Shown here piece by piece: positions 42,873-50,880 of a DNA stretch of 50,880 nt. A model generated the notes under the pieces. That model saw nothing but the letters and a program-made list of their open reading frames with translations. It was not told the origin of the DNA and searched no databases. The stretch lies in NCBI RefSeq assembly GCF_000620045.1, contig NZ_KK211059.1, positions 1 through 50,880 on the forward strand, written 5' to 3'. A program made the position numbers and the translations under genes. Positions within the stretch are counted from its first letter, which is position 1. Each line of letters starts with the position of its first letter. This DNA is from Halomonas halodenitrificans DSM 735 (lineage in GTDB: Bacteria > Pseudomonadota > Gammaproteobacteria > Pseudomonadales > Halomonadaceae).

Positions 42873-44357
42873 TTAGAACACCGATTCGAAGGGCCCCATC
42901 TCCACCTGCACCGACTTGGTCTGGGTGTAGTGGGCCAGGGTCTCGAGACCGTTCTCGCGGCCTACACCGGACTGCTTGTAGCCGCCTACCGGCATCTCGG
43001 CGGGAGAGTCGCCCCAGGTGTTGATCCAGCAGATGCCCGCCTCCAGGCGATGAATCACTCGATGGGCTCGATTGAGGCTCTCGGTGAAGAGGCCGGCGGC
43101 CAGCCCGTAGTGGGTGTCGTTGGCGCGGCGGATGACCTCTTCCTCATCATCGAAGGCAAGCACGGCCATTACCGGGCCGAAGATTTCCTCGCGCACCAGG
43201 CGCATATCGTCGGTGCAGTCGCTGAACACCGTGGGTGCCGCCCAGGCCCCTTTCGACCAGGCGATGCTCGCCTGATCGTCCTGGTCCCAGCGCTCCCCGC
43301 CGGCCAGCAGTGTGGCGCCTTCCTGCCGACCCAGCTCGATATAGGAGAGCACCTTGGCCTGATGCTCGAAGCTCACCAGCGGGCCGAAGTTGGTGCTCGG
43401 ATCCAGCGGATCACCGGCCTTGATGCGCGCCACGCGCGCCTTGAGTTTCGCCTCGAAATCGGCCTTCACCGATTGCTCCACGAAGACCCGGGTGCCGTTG
43501 GTGCAGACCTGACCGCTGGAGTAGAAGTTGGCCATCATGGCGGCATCGGCGGCGCGGTCGAGGTCGGCGTCGGCGAAGACGATCAGCGGTGACTTGCCGC
43601 CCAGCTCCATGGTGACCTCCTTGAGGGTCGAGCCACCGGCGGCCGCCATCACCTTCTTGCCGGTACCGACCTCACCGGTGAAGGTGACCTTGGCGATATC
43701 GGGGTGCTCGGTGAGCATGGCACCCACCTCACCGGCGCCGTGCACCACATTGAACACGCCATCGGGCAGGCCGGCCTCGGTCAGGATCTCGGCCAGCTTC
43801 ATGGCGGTAACCGGGGTTACTTCGCTGGGCTTGAAGACCACGGCATTGCCGGCAGCCAGGGCAGGCGCCGCCTTCCAGCAGGCGATCTGGATGGGATAGT
43901 TCCAGGCGCCGATGGCACCGATGACACCCAACGGTTCGCGGCGGGTGTAGACGAAGGAGTCTTCGCGCAGCGGGATCTGGGTGCCTTCGATGGCGGCGGC
44001 CAGCCCGGCGTAATACTCCAGGGCATCGGCGCCGGTGACGATATCCACCGCGGCGGTCTCGCTGATCGGCTTGCCGGTGTTACGCGTCTCGAGCTCGGCG
44101 ATCTCATCATTCCGGTCTCTCAACAGCGCCACGGCGCGCTGCAGGATACGCCCACGCTGCATGCCGCTCATGGCGGCCCATTCGCGTTGCCCGCGCCTGG
44201 CGGCAGCCACGGCCCTGTCGACATCGGCGCTGGAGGCCTGCTGCACGCGGGTCAGCAGGCTGCCGTCGAAGGGGTTGTGAACCTCGAAGGTGTCACCCGA
44301 GGTAGTGTCGACCGTGTGGCCGTCGATATAGAGGGGGAGGGCATTTGTTGCGGTCAT
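42873..44357 (-). CDS. betB: Betaine aldehyde dehydrogenase
   Basis: BetB oxidises betaine aldehyde to the osmoprotectant glycine betaine. The start is ATG 44357 after GGAGAG, giving 494 residues; the upstream extension overlaps betI and is not real. NAD-fold signature [17 protein letters not shown], catalytic-glutamate motif MELGGKSPL and catalytic-cysteine motif [13 protein letters not shown] are all present in order. The ALDH C-terminus ([20 protein letters not shown]) matches betaine aldehyde dehydrogenases. It starts 11 bases after the betI stop. Confidence 0.95.
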   Translation of the reverse strand: MTATNALPLYIDGHTVDTTSGDTFEVHNPFDGSLLTRVQQASSADVDRAVAAARRGQREWAAMSGMQRGRILQRAVALLRDRNDEIAELETRNTGKPISETAAVDIVTGADALEYYAGLAAAIEGTQIPLREDSFVYTRREPLGVIGAIGAWNYPIQIACWKAAPALAAGNAVVFKPSEVTPVTAMKLAEILTEAGLPDGVFNVVHGAGEVGAMLTEHPDIAKVTFTGEVGTGKKVMAAAGGSTLKEVTMELGGKSPLIVFADADLDRAADAAMMANFYSSGQVCTNGTRVFVEQSVKADFEAKLKARVARIKAGDPLDPSTNFGPLVSFEHQAKVLSYIELGRQEGATLLAGGERWDQDDQASIAWSKGAWAAPTVFSDCTDDMRLVREEIFGPVMAVLAFDDEEEVIRRANDTHYGLAAGLFTESLNRAHRVIHRLEAGICWINTWGDSPAEMPVGGYKQSGVGRENGLETLAHYTQTKSVQVEMGPFESVF

Positions 44358-44368
44358 GAATCTCTCCT

Positions 44369-44998
44369 TCAAGAGGCGGTGGTGGCAGCGTCGGAAGTGG
44401 AAAGCGGTCGGTCGGAAATGGATAGCAGTCGGTCGAGGGTGGCGAGTGCAACACGCCTCGCGCCGGCGGCATGCAGCCCCTCCGGCGTCAGCGCCCCGCG
44501 CAGCCACAGCCCATCGATCACCGCCGCCAGGGTGCGGGAGGCCAGGCGAGCCTCGTCGAGCGGCATCAGGCAGCGGAACTGGGCGCACAGATTTGAGTAT
44601 AGGCGCCGGTCATTGATCTGCTGTAGTCGAGCGAGACGCGGCTTGTGCATGCTGCTGGCCCAGAAGGCCAACCAGGTCTTGGCGACCGGGTCAGTCACCT
44701 GGCTGCGGTCGAAATTGCCCTCGATGATGGCTTCCAGGCGAGCGCGCGGGGTGTCGTGCCGTAGCGCTTGGCGGTTGGCGGCCACGGCATCGCCCAGGTC
44801 AGTCAGGATCTGTCGCATGGTGGCCTCGAGCAGGCCGTCCTTGCCGCCGAAGTAATGGCTGATGATGCCGGCCGAGACCCCGGCATGCCGTGCGATGCGT
44901 GCCACGGTAACATCTGACAGGCCGACTTCATCAATGGCCGCCATGGTCGCCTTGATCAACTGCTGGCGGCGGATGGGTTCCATTCCGACCTTGGGCAT
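44369..44998 (-). CDS. betI: TetR-family choline-responsive repressor BetI
   Basis: The 209-residue protein opens [20 protein letters not shown], the BetI N-terminus. The TetR helix-turn-helix is [28 protein letters not shown] near residues 30-57. The ligand domain has [12 protein letters not shown] and DGLWLRGAL, typical of BetI. It represses the bet genes and is relieved by choline. The C-terminal 20 residues are Ser/Thr-rich. It is first in the operon, facing choX, with its palindromic operator between. Confidence 0.94.
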   Translation of the reverse strand: MPKVGMEPIRRQQLIKATMAAIDEVGLSDVTVARIARHAGVSAGIISHYFGGKDGLLEATMRQILTDLGDAVAANRQALRHDTPRARLEAIIEGNFDRSQVTDPVAKTWLAFWASSMHKPRLARLQQINDRRLYSNLCAQFRCLMPLDEARLASRTLAAVIDGLWLRGALTPEGLHAAGARRVALATLDRLLSISDRPLSTSDAATTAS

Positions 44999-45079
44999 CG
45001 TTTTGCCCCTCTTTTATGCGGATGACTTGCCACCACACCGGTATGTGCGGTTAGGATAGGCACAGCTTGCCATTTCTTT

Positions 45080-45093
45080 ATTGAACGTTCAAT
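45080..45093. promoter_or_regulatory. BetI operator
   Basis: ATTGAACGTTCAAT is a perfect 14-base palindrome, extended imperfectly by TTT on the left and CAATAAA on the right. It matches the BetI motif known from gammaproteobacteria. It lies 82 bases before betI and 58 before choX, so one site can control both directions. Confidence 0.8.
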
Positions 45094-45150
45094 CAATAAA
45101 AAGATGGCAGATTTCGGCCATACTCAAGTTTCTTCCCCAGAGGATTTCTC

Positions 45151-46128
45151 ATGAACGCATCTCGCCTGTCTCGTCGTACTCACCGCCGCATGGGCCTTGG
45201 CCTGGGCGCCGCCACCCTGGTCCTGGCTGCCTCCCCGCTTTATGCTCAGGAGCCGGAAAGCTGCAGCACGCTGCGCTTCGCCGAAGTGGGCTGGACCGAC
45301 ATCACGGCGACTACTGCGCTGGCCACCGAGGTGTTCGAGGCGCTTGGTTACGACACTCGTATCGATACGGTTTCCGTGCCTATCGCCTACCAGGGGATGA
45401 AGAATGGCGACTTCGATATCTTCCTGGGCAACTGGATGCCCTCCATGGCATCGATCAGTGACCCCTATGTCGAGGATGGCACCGTCGACCGTCTGCGCGC
45501 CAACCTCGAAGGGGCCAAGTACACCCTGGCGGTGCCGCAGTACGTATACGATGCCGGCGTCACGTCGCTGGCCGACCTGGATGAGCATGCCGACAAGTTC
45601 GACAGCAACATCCATGGTATCGAAGCCGGTAACGACGGCAACCAGATGATCCAGAAAATGATCGATGACGATGCCTTCGGCCTGGGCGGCTGGCAGCTCG
45701 TCGACTCCAGCGAGGCGGGCATGCTGTCCGAATTGGGTGCCAGGGTCCCGGATGAAGGGTGGATGGTGTTCCTGGGCTGGGAGCCGCATCCGATGAACAC
45801 CGATTTCGATATGGCCTATCTCACCGGAGCCGACGACTACTTCGGCCCCGACCTCGGTGGTGCCACCATCTATACCAACACCCGGGCCGGCTTCACCGAA
45901 GAGTGCGGCAACGTGGGGGCGCTGTTGGATAATCTCGTGTTCACCCTCGAGATGGAGAGCCAGCTGATGGGCGAGATCATGGAAGAGGGCGAGAACCCCC
46001 GTGATGCCGCGCGTGACTACCTGCAGGCCAATCCCGAGGTGCTCGAGGGCTGGCTCGACGGGGTCGAGGCTCGCGACGGCGACAACGGCCTGGCCACGGT
46101 GCGCGAAGCGCTCGATATCGAGTCATAA
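45151..46128 (+). CDS. choX: Choline ABC transporter substrate-binding protein
   Basis: This periplasmic protein captures choline for import. The 325-residue product has a Sec signal peptide with a very basic start (NASRLSRRTHRRMGLG) and cleavage after LYA at about residue 32. The OpuAC/ChoX fold follows. Aromatic ligand-box regions expected for quaternary ammonium binding are visible: FAEVGWTD, FLGNWMPSM, VPQYVYD and FLGWEPHPMN. DLGGATIYTNTRAGF and GNVGALLDNLVF are also ChoX-like. The permease and ATPase genes (choW, choV) that usually follow are absent; a tRNA-Met gene comes next. It must use components encoded elsewhere, or act as a sensor or store. Confidence 0.92.
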   Translation: MNASRLSRRTHRRMGLGLGAATLVLAASPLYAQEPESCSTLRFAEVGWTDITATTALATEVFEALGYDTRIDTVSVPIAYQGMKNGDFDIFLGNWMPSMASISDPYVEDGTVDRLRANLEGAKYTLAVPQYVYDAGVTSLADLDEHADKFDSNIHGIEAGNDGNQMIQKMIDDDAFGLGGWQLVDSSEAGMLSELGARVPDEGWMVFLGWEPHPMNTDFDMAYLTGADDYFGPDLGGATIYTNTRAGFTEECGNVGALLDNLVFTLEMESQLMGEIMEEGENPRDAARDYLQANPEVLEGWLDGVEARDGDNGLATVREALDIES

Positions 46129-46144
46129 GAACGCTGCTGCGGGC

Positions 46145-46174
46145 TTGCCAAGCGGTGAGTCCGCGTGCATAATA
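46145..46174 (+). promoter_or_regulatory. tRNA-Met promoter
   Basis: TTGCCA (46145-46150), 18 bases, CATAAT (46169-46174), about 42 bases before the tRNA. Confidence 0.5.
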
Positions 46175-46216
46175 CGTCTCCATTGCTCGGCCGAGGTCGA
46201 GCAATGTCGTGAAAAG

Positions 46217-46292
46217 GCTACGTAGCTCAGCTGGTTAGAGCACATCACTCATAATGATGGGGTCCCCTGTTCGAATCAGGGCGTAGCCACCA
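46217..46292 (+). tRNA. tRNA-Met (elongator, anticodon CAT)
   Basis: The acceptor stem GGCTACG/CGTAGCC, loop CTCATAA and encoded CCA match E. coli elongator tRNA-Met. The gene is 76 bases, one base shorter in the variable loop (GGTC) than the copy at 50602-50678 (GGGTC). Confidence 0.93.
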
Positions 46293-46373
46293 GGTTTCTT
46301 CAGCGCCCGCCGGCATACGTCGCGCGGGCGCTGTGCGTCAGGGGCGACAGAACAGGAATCATCGCCTGGGTCC

Positions 46374-46401
46374 TTGACCTTCCTGGCCGTATCCGTATAC
46401 T
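46374..46401 (+). promoter_or_regulatory. tRNA-Asn promoter
   Basis: TTGACC (46374-46379), 16 bases, TATACT (46396-46401), about 20 bases before the first tRNA-Asn. Confidence 0.6.
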
Positions 46402-46422
46402 ACGCACCGTGTTCGACGCCAT

Positions 46423-46498
<76 letters not shown>

Positions 46499-46532
46499 AG
46501 ATGGCATCAACATCGCAGCGATGCGGCGTGAT

Positions 46533-46608
<76 letters not shown>

Positions 46609-46636
46609 ACCGCCTACTATCGTCGCCTCAGGTTAT

Positions 46637-46712
<76 letters not shown>

Positions 46713-46865
46713 TCTTTTCCCCCTGGCAGTGCTCCATTCTTTCTGTCGTTATCATCGCCCTGGACGCGTTCCGGCGTTTTCGCGTGTCTGCCTGTTGGGC
46801 GCCGCTAGCCGCCTCGGCAATGCTGTCGCCATCTGCTAGATATCGCTAATGCACGATGGGCGGAA

Positions 46866-46900
46866 AAAAAGGCCGTCGCCACTGGGGCGACGGCCTTTTT
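46866..46900. terminator. Bidirectional terminator between tRNA-Asn cluster and prc
   Basis: AAAAAGGCCGTCGCC and its complement form a 15-pair stem with a five-base loop; A-rich left and T-rich right arms let it work in both directions. It lies 33 bases beyond the prc stop. Confidence 0.92.
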
Positions 46901-46932
46901 GTGATGCTTGCCGGGCCGAGGCGTGAGTGCCG

Positions 46933-48999
46933 CTAGTCTCGGTGGGCGAAGCGGAAGTTGTTCTCGAGCTGGGCGTAATCGAGCAGGATCTGGGCGGCTT
47001 CCTGAAGCTTCACTCGTTCCACCGGCTCTTCGTCGTCGTCGCTCTCATCCTTTTCGTCGCGGGTGTCGGTCCATTCTTCCAGTAGTTCCAGGCCGAGTTC
47101 GTCGCGGCGCTGGTTCTCCAGGGCGAGCTGTTCGGCTTCCTGGGCCTCGGTCTCCGCCTGGCGTACCTCTCGATTCAGGCTGACGCTGGTGGTTTCCTCG
47201 CGCATCCGGCGATTCAGCTCGGCTCGTTGTTCGAGGTAGCGAAAGTTGGGTTGTGTCACGGCGCGCCGGCGGTGGCGGTCGCGAAGCGTCTCCAGGAACC
47301 GCCACGGCTCGCCATACTCTCGGTACTGCACCGAGCGCACGGTATCCCAGTCCAGGGCGTTGTCGAGACTGCTTTCGCCGATCAGGTCGGGGTCGATCAG
47401 ACTCGGGAAGATGATGTCCGGCTCCACGCCGCGATGCTGGGTGCTCTCGCCGGAGATGCGGTAGAACTTGGCGCGGGTCAGCTTGATTTCGCCGTGGCTA
47501 AGGTCATTGAGAGTCTGCACCGTGCCCTTGCCGAAGGTGGGGGTGCCCACCACCAGGCCGCGGCCGTAGTCCTGGATGGCGCCGGCGAAGATTTCCGAGG
47601 CGGAGGCCGACAGGCGGTTGACCAGCACCGTCAGGGGGCCGTCGTAGACGGCGCCGGTTTCGGTGTCGCCGTAGAGACTGATGCGCCCGCGTGCGTCGCG
47701 CACCTGAACGGTGGGGCCGCGATCGATAAACAGCCCGATCAGGGAATTGGCTTCCTGCAGGGCGCCGCCACCATTGTTGCGCAGGTCGAGTACCATGCCT
47801 TCGACCCCCTGGCTCTGCAGCGCCTCGATCTCCTGGGCCACATCCCGGGTGGTGCTGCGATAGTCTTCTTCGCCGGCCTGCCAGGCGTCGAAGTCGACAT
47901 AGAAGGTCGGCACGGTGATCACGCCGACGCGGTGCTGGCCGTCATCGCGTTCGATCTCGATCACTTCGCTCTGGGCCGCCTGGTCCTCGAGCTTCACGGT
48001 GTCCCGGGTGATCTGGACTTCCTTGGAGCGCGTCATGTCCACCGCCTGGGCGGGGACCACGTCGAGACGCACCACCGAGCCCTTGGGGCCGCGGATCAGC
48101 TCCACCACCGCATCCAGACGCATGCCCACCACGTTGACCATCTCGCCGTCTTCCTGACCCACTCCGATGATGCGGTCGGCGGGCTCCAGCACGCCGGCCC
48201 GCTCGGCGGGGCCGCCGGTGACGAGGCTGGCGACCTTGACGTACTCGCCGTCGGCCTGAAGCAGGGCGCCGATTCCTTCCAGCGAGAGACGCATCTGGAT
48301 ATCGAAGGACTCGCCCTGACGGGGAGACAGATAGCCGGTGTGAGGGTCGATGCTGCCGGTGACCGCTGCCATCAATAGTCCGAAGACGTCTTCTTCGTTG
48401 GTTTGACGAAGACGGTTGAGCTGACCCTCGTAGCGCTGACGAAGATTGGTCTCGACCTGTTCGGCGTCCTGGTCGCTGATCGCCAGGGTCAGAGCGGCAT
48501 TCTTGAGACGACGCATCCATAGCTCATCGAGGGTCTCGTGGCTCGCCGCCCAGGGGGCATCCTCGCGGTCCACCTCCAGGCGCTGTTGCCCGTCGAAGGT
48601 GAAGTCGAGGCCCTCGTCGAGGCGTGTCAGGAGCCACTCGAAGCGGGCCTCGGCGCGCTCGTGGTAGCGCTGATAGAGCGCGAAGAAGGGAGCCAGCTCG
48701 CCATCGAGCAGGGCGTCATCGACCTGCTCTTCCAGCGGGAGAAACTCGGCCACGTCCTGCTGGGTAAGAAAGGCGCGCTGGCCGTCGAGCACATCGAGAT
48801 AGCGCTCGAAGGCCTGGCGTGACCAGCCGTCATCCAGGCTGATATCGGCATAGTGACCGTAGCGCAGCGATTCGGCCATTTCGGTGGCAACCTGGCGCTG
48901 GGCGTCGGTGGGTTCTGGCTGAGCCAGGGCGACGCCGGCGGCCAGCAGTAGTGCTGCCAGCAGGGCCATGGATCGTCCCGTATGGGCAAGCGGGCTCAT
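46933..48999 (-). CDS. prc: Tail-specific (carboxy-terminal processing) protease
   Basis: Prc degrades or trims periplasmic proteins at their C-termini. ATG 48999 is preferred because it opens directly with a signal peptide (SPLAHTGRSMALLAALLLAA, cleavage after ALA), giving 688 residues. The upstream ATG at 49032 has a poorly spaced site. An N-terminal helical domain (about 35-200) is followed by a PDZ domain (YVKVASLVTGGPAERAGVLE) and the S41 catalytic core. That core has the serine in NRLSASASEIFAGA and the lysine in PTFGKGTVQT. DLRNNGGGALQEA is also diagnostic. The C-terminal 100 residues are charged and helical. Confidence 0.95.
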   Translation of the reverse strand: MSPLAHTGRSMALLAALLLAAGVALAQPEPTDAQRQVATEMAESLRYGHYADISLDDGWSRQAFERYLDVLDGQRAFLTQQDVAEFLPLEEQVDDALLDGELAPFFALYQRYHERAEARFEWLLTRLDEGLDFTFDGQQRLEVDREDAPWAASHETLDELWMRRLKNAALTLAISDQDAEQVETNLRQRYEGQLNRLRQTNEEDVFGLLMAAVTGSIDPHTGYLSPRQGESFDIQMRLSLEGIGALLQADGEYVKVASLVTGGPAERAGVLEPADRIIGVGQEDGEMVNVVGMRLDAVVELIRGPKGSVVRLDVVPAQAVDMTRSKEVQITRDTVKLEDQAAQSEVIEIERDDGQHRVGVITVPTFYVDFDAWQAGEEDYRSTTRDVAQEIEALQSQGVEGMVLDLRNNGGGALQEANSLIGLFIDRGPTVQVRDARGRISLYGDTETGAVYDGPLTVLVNRLSASASEIFAGAIQDYGRGLVVGTPTFGKGTVQTLNDLSHGEIKLTRAKFYRISGESTQHRGVEPDIIFPSLIDPDLIGESSLDNALDWDTVRSVQYREYGEPWRFLETLRDRHRRRAVTQPNFRYLEQRAELNRRMREETTSVSLNREVRQAETEAQEAEQLALENQRRDELGLELLEEWTDTRDEKDESDDDEEPVERVKLQEAAQILLDYAQLENNFRFAHRD

Positions 49000-49139
49000 C
49001 AATGAAGCTCTCCCGGTTTGATGTACACTCATTTCCCTTGACCGTTATCCGTCCCGTGAGTTGCGCGGGCCGGCGGATCATTGTAGCAGCTTACCCGCTG
49101 TGCCCATCATCTACACCCTGACTTGACCCAGAGGACTCC

Positions 49140-50441
49140 ATGTTGTCCCAGGACGATCTCCTTCAGCGGCTTCTCGATTTCCTGCATCGCTCGCCTACCC
49201 CCTGGCATGCCACCGCCATGATGGCCGCCCGCCTCGAGTCCGCCGGCTTCCGGCGCCTCGATGAGCGCGAGGCATGGGCGTTATCGCCCGGTGAACGAGT
49301 CTTCGTGACGCGTAACGATTCATCCATCATCGCCATGCAGCTGCCCGAGGGCCGGCTCGAGGCGTTGCGCATGATGGGCGCGCATACCGACAGTCCCGGG
49401 CTGCGGCTCAAGCCCAATGCCGCCCAGACCACCGCCGGCTGGCTTCAGCTGGGCGTCGAGGTCTACGGCGGGGCGCTGCTGGCGCCCTGGTTCGACCGCG
49501 ACCTGGGCCTCGCCGGGCGAGTGAGTGTGCGCCACCCCGATGGACGCCTCGAGGGGCGGCTGCTTCACGTCGACCGTCCCGTGGCGATCATTCCCAGCCT
49601 GGCGATTCACCTGGATCGCGAGGCCAACAGCGGCCGGGCGCTGAATGCCCAGACTCAGATGCCGCCGGTGCTGCTGCAGGGCGGGGAGGGCGATGATCTG
49701 ACGCGGCTGCTCAAGGCATGGATCGCCGAGCAGCATGGTCTCGAGGCGTTCGAACTGCTCGACTTCGAGCTGGGCCTCCATGATATGCAGCCGCCCGCCC
49801 GGGTCGGGGTCAACGGTGAGCTGATCGCCAGTGCTCGGCTCGATAACCTGCTCTCGTGTTTTATCGGCCTGGAGGCGCTGTTGGCCAGCGATGGCCGCCA
49901 GGGTGCCCTGCTGGTAGCCAACGACCATGAAGAAGTGGGCAGCGCCAGTGCCTGCGGTGCCCAGGGGCCCTTCCTGGGGGATGTTCTGCGGCGGGTCAAC
50001 GAGCGGCTCGGCGACGGCAGCGAGGAGGGGTTTATCCGCTTGATCCAGGCCTCCCGGATGGTGTCCTGCGACAACGCCCATGCCCTGCACCCCAATTTTG
50101 CGGACAAGCACGATGCGGCCCATGGTCCCGCGCTTAATGGTGGCCCGGTGATCAAGGTCAATGCCAGTCAGCGCTATGCCACCAATAGCGCCACCGCGGC
50201 ACTGTTTCGTGATCTCTGTCGCGAGGCCGAGGTGCCGGTGCAGAGCTTCGTGACCCGCGCCGATATGGGGTGTGGCAGCACCATCGGCCCGATCACCGCC
50301 ACCGAGCTCGGTGTGCCGACCCTGGATGTGGGGGTGCCCCAGTGGGCCATGCACTCGATTCGTGAGACGGCGGGGAGCCAGGATGTGGCCTATCTGGCGC
50401 GAGTGCTGACCGCCTTCTGCAACCGGGGCGTCCTGGAATAG
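49140..50441 (+). CDS. apeB: M18-family aminopeptidase
   Basis: This 433-residue cytosolic metallo-aminopeptidase removes N-terminal residues, typically acidic or neutral. Predicted metal and catalytic residues appear in order: His in [14 protein letters not shown], Asp in SARLDNLLS, the two Glu in [10 protein letters not shown], Asp in [10 protein letters not shown] and His in [10 protein letters not shown]. The family-typical N-terminus ([14 protein letters not shown]) is present. The start at ATG 49140 follows AGAGGA. The gene is divergent from prc and ends before a bidirectional terminator. Confidence 0.94.
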   Translation: MLSQDDLLQRLLDFLHRSPTPWHATAMMAARLESAGFRRLDEREAWALSPGERVFVTRNDSSIIAMQLPEGRLEALRMMGAHTDSPGLRLKPNAAQTTAGWLQLGVEVYGGALLAPWFDRDLGLAGRVSVRHPDGRLEGRLLHVDRPVAIIPSLAIHLDREANSGRALNAQTQMPPVLLQGGEGDDLTRLLKAWIAEQHGLEAFELLDFELGLHDMQPPARVGVNGELIASARLDNLLSCFIGLEALLASDGRQGALLVANDHEEVGSASACGAQGPFLGDVLRRVNERLGDGSEEGFIRLIQASRMVSCDNAHALHPNFADKHDAAHGPALNGGPVIKVNASQRYATNSATAALFRDLCREAEVPVQSFVTRADMGCGSTIGPITATELGVPTLDVGVPQWAMHSIRETAGSQDVAYLARVLTAFCNRGVLE

Positions 50442-50558
50442 CCTGCATCGGACGCCATGGGCTTTGTTGCCCGGTGCTCTCGTGCCACGAATGGCCGAGA
50501 GGGCAGGGCGGCAAGGCAAGAGCAGGAGAGCATGGCAAGGCAGGAAAGGCGCAAACCA

Positions 50559-50592
50559 AAGAAGCCCGCCCGGCGAACCGGGCGGGCTTCTT
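50559..50592. terminator. Bidirectional terminator between apeB and tRNA-Met
   Basis: AAGAAGCCCGCCCGG and its complement form a 15-pair stem around CGAA. It ends apeB transcripts on the plus strand and the tRNA-Met transcript on the minus strand. Confidence 0.88.
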
Positions 50593-50601
50593 CGTGTTGG
50601 C

Positions 50602-50678
50602 TGGTGGCTACGCCCTGATTCGAACAGGGGACCCCATCATTATGAGTGATGTGCTCTAACCAGCTGAGCTACGTAGCC
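50602..50678 (-). tRNA. tRNA-Met (elongator, anticodon CAT), second copy
   Basis: 77 bases, same sequence as the copy at 46217-46292 but with one additional G in the variable loop. CCA is encoded. It is on the opposite strand to all other tRNA genes in the window. Confidence 0.94.
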
Positions 50679-50745
50679 AGCGGCGCGTACTCTATCCATC
50701 GACGGGTGGCCTGTCAACTGCCTGATCTGGAAGGCATGTCAAAGC

Positions 50746-50774
50746 TTGACACGCGGTCAGGGGGAAGATAATAT
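50746..50774 (+). promoter_or_regulatory. tRNA-Glu promoter
   Basis: Perfect TTGACA (50746-50751), 17-base spacer, TAATAT (50769-50774); the tRNA starts 30 bases later. Confidence 0.8.
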
Positions 50775-50804
50775 GCGCGCCATCTCGACGAGGCGAGACA
50801 TTGC

Positions 50805-50880
50805 GTCCCATTCGTCTAGTGGTCCAGGACACCGCCCTTTCACGGCGGTAACAGGGGTTCGAACCCCCTATGGGACGCCA
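50805..50880 (+). tRNA. tRNA-Glu (anticodon TTC), second copy
   Basis: A complete 76-base gene ending with CCA at the last base of the window. It differs from the 7861-7936 copy only in the D-loop. Confidence 0.95.

Noticed and set aside
41327..43024. A 565-codon open frame opposite betA
   Set aside because: It is antisense to choline dehydrogenase, without any supporting start site or motif.
44358..44588. N-terminal extension of betB
   Set aside because: It runs inside the betI coding region, while a clear GGAGAG site precedes the internal ATG at 44357.

Overview
The window reads as chromosomal DNA of a moderately halophilic gammaproteobacterium of the Halomonas type (family Halomonadaceae). 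This is inferred from gene content and protein similarity recalled from memory; no database was searched. The support is high GC in the core, a betI-betB-betA choline-to-glycine-betaine operon facing a choline-binding protein, and a gltA / sdhCDAB-sucAB-lpd-sucCD arrangement with Pseudomonas-like proteins.

Region 1 (1-5.3 kb) is an accessory, partly AT-rich strip of wreckage and unfamiliar genes. It holds the 5' part of an IS481-family transposase whose end appears to cut a gene of unknown function, then a four-helix membrane protein. A DNA-crosslink sensor (SRAP) gene follows with its middle missing, then a lone HsdR-N-like nuclease, a umuD fragment with a degenerate SOS-like box, a protein built from 23-residue repeats with a C-terminal membrane anchor, and a P2-type tail gene (gpD), also with its middle missing. 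This is the strip most likely to contain something undescribed.

Region 2 (5.3-10.6 kb) returns to core genome: a lipoprotein, gltX, tRNA-Ala and tRNA-Glu, a non-coding stretch with a convergent DnaA-box pair, a beta-hydroxyacid dehydrogenase and citrate synthase (gltA). Region 3 (10.6-22.7 kb) is the TCA supercluster, divergent from gltA: succinate dehydrogenase, 2-oxoglutarate dehydrogenase and succinyl-CoA synthetase. Its SucB carries two lipoyl domains.

Region 4 (22.8-31.3 kb) is housekeeping: RNase II, a universal stress protein, a ycjX-ycjF pair behind a small membrane protein, a DUF924 protein, a glycerophosphodiesterase, an unknown 190-residue protein and a quinone reductase. Region 5 (31.3-38.4 kb) is a coherent catabolic cassette. 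A MurR/RpiR regulator is divergent from two crotonase-fold enzymes, an NDP-forming acyl-CoA synthetase and an SLC13-type permease, with two palindromic operators 31 bp apart, one overlapping the promoter. Its substrate is unknown.

Region 6 (38.5-46.2 kb) holds fadE with a PsrA-like operator, betIBA and choX around a BetI-type palindrome. Region 7 (46.2-50.9 kb) holds tRNA-Met, three tRNA-Asn genes, the tail-specific protease prc, the aminopeptidase apeB, a second tRNA-Met on the opposite strand and a second tRNA-Glu that ends exactly at the window edge. No rRNA, CRISPR array or complete prophage was seen.
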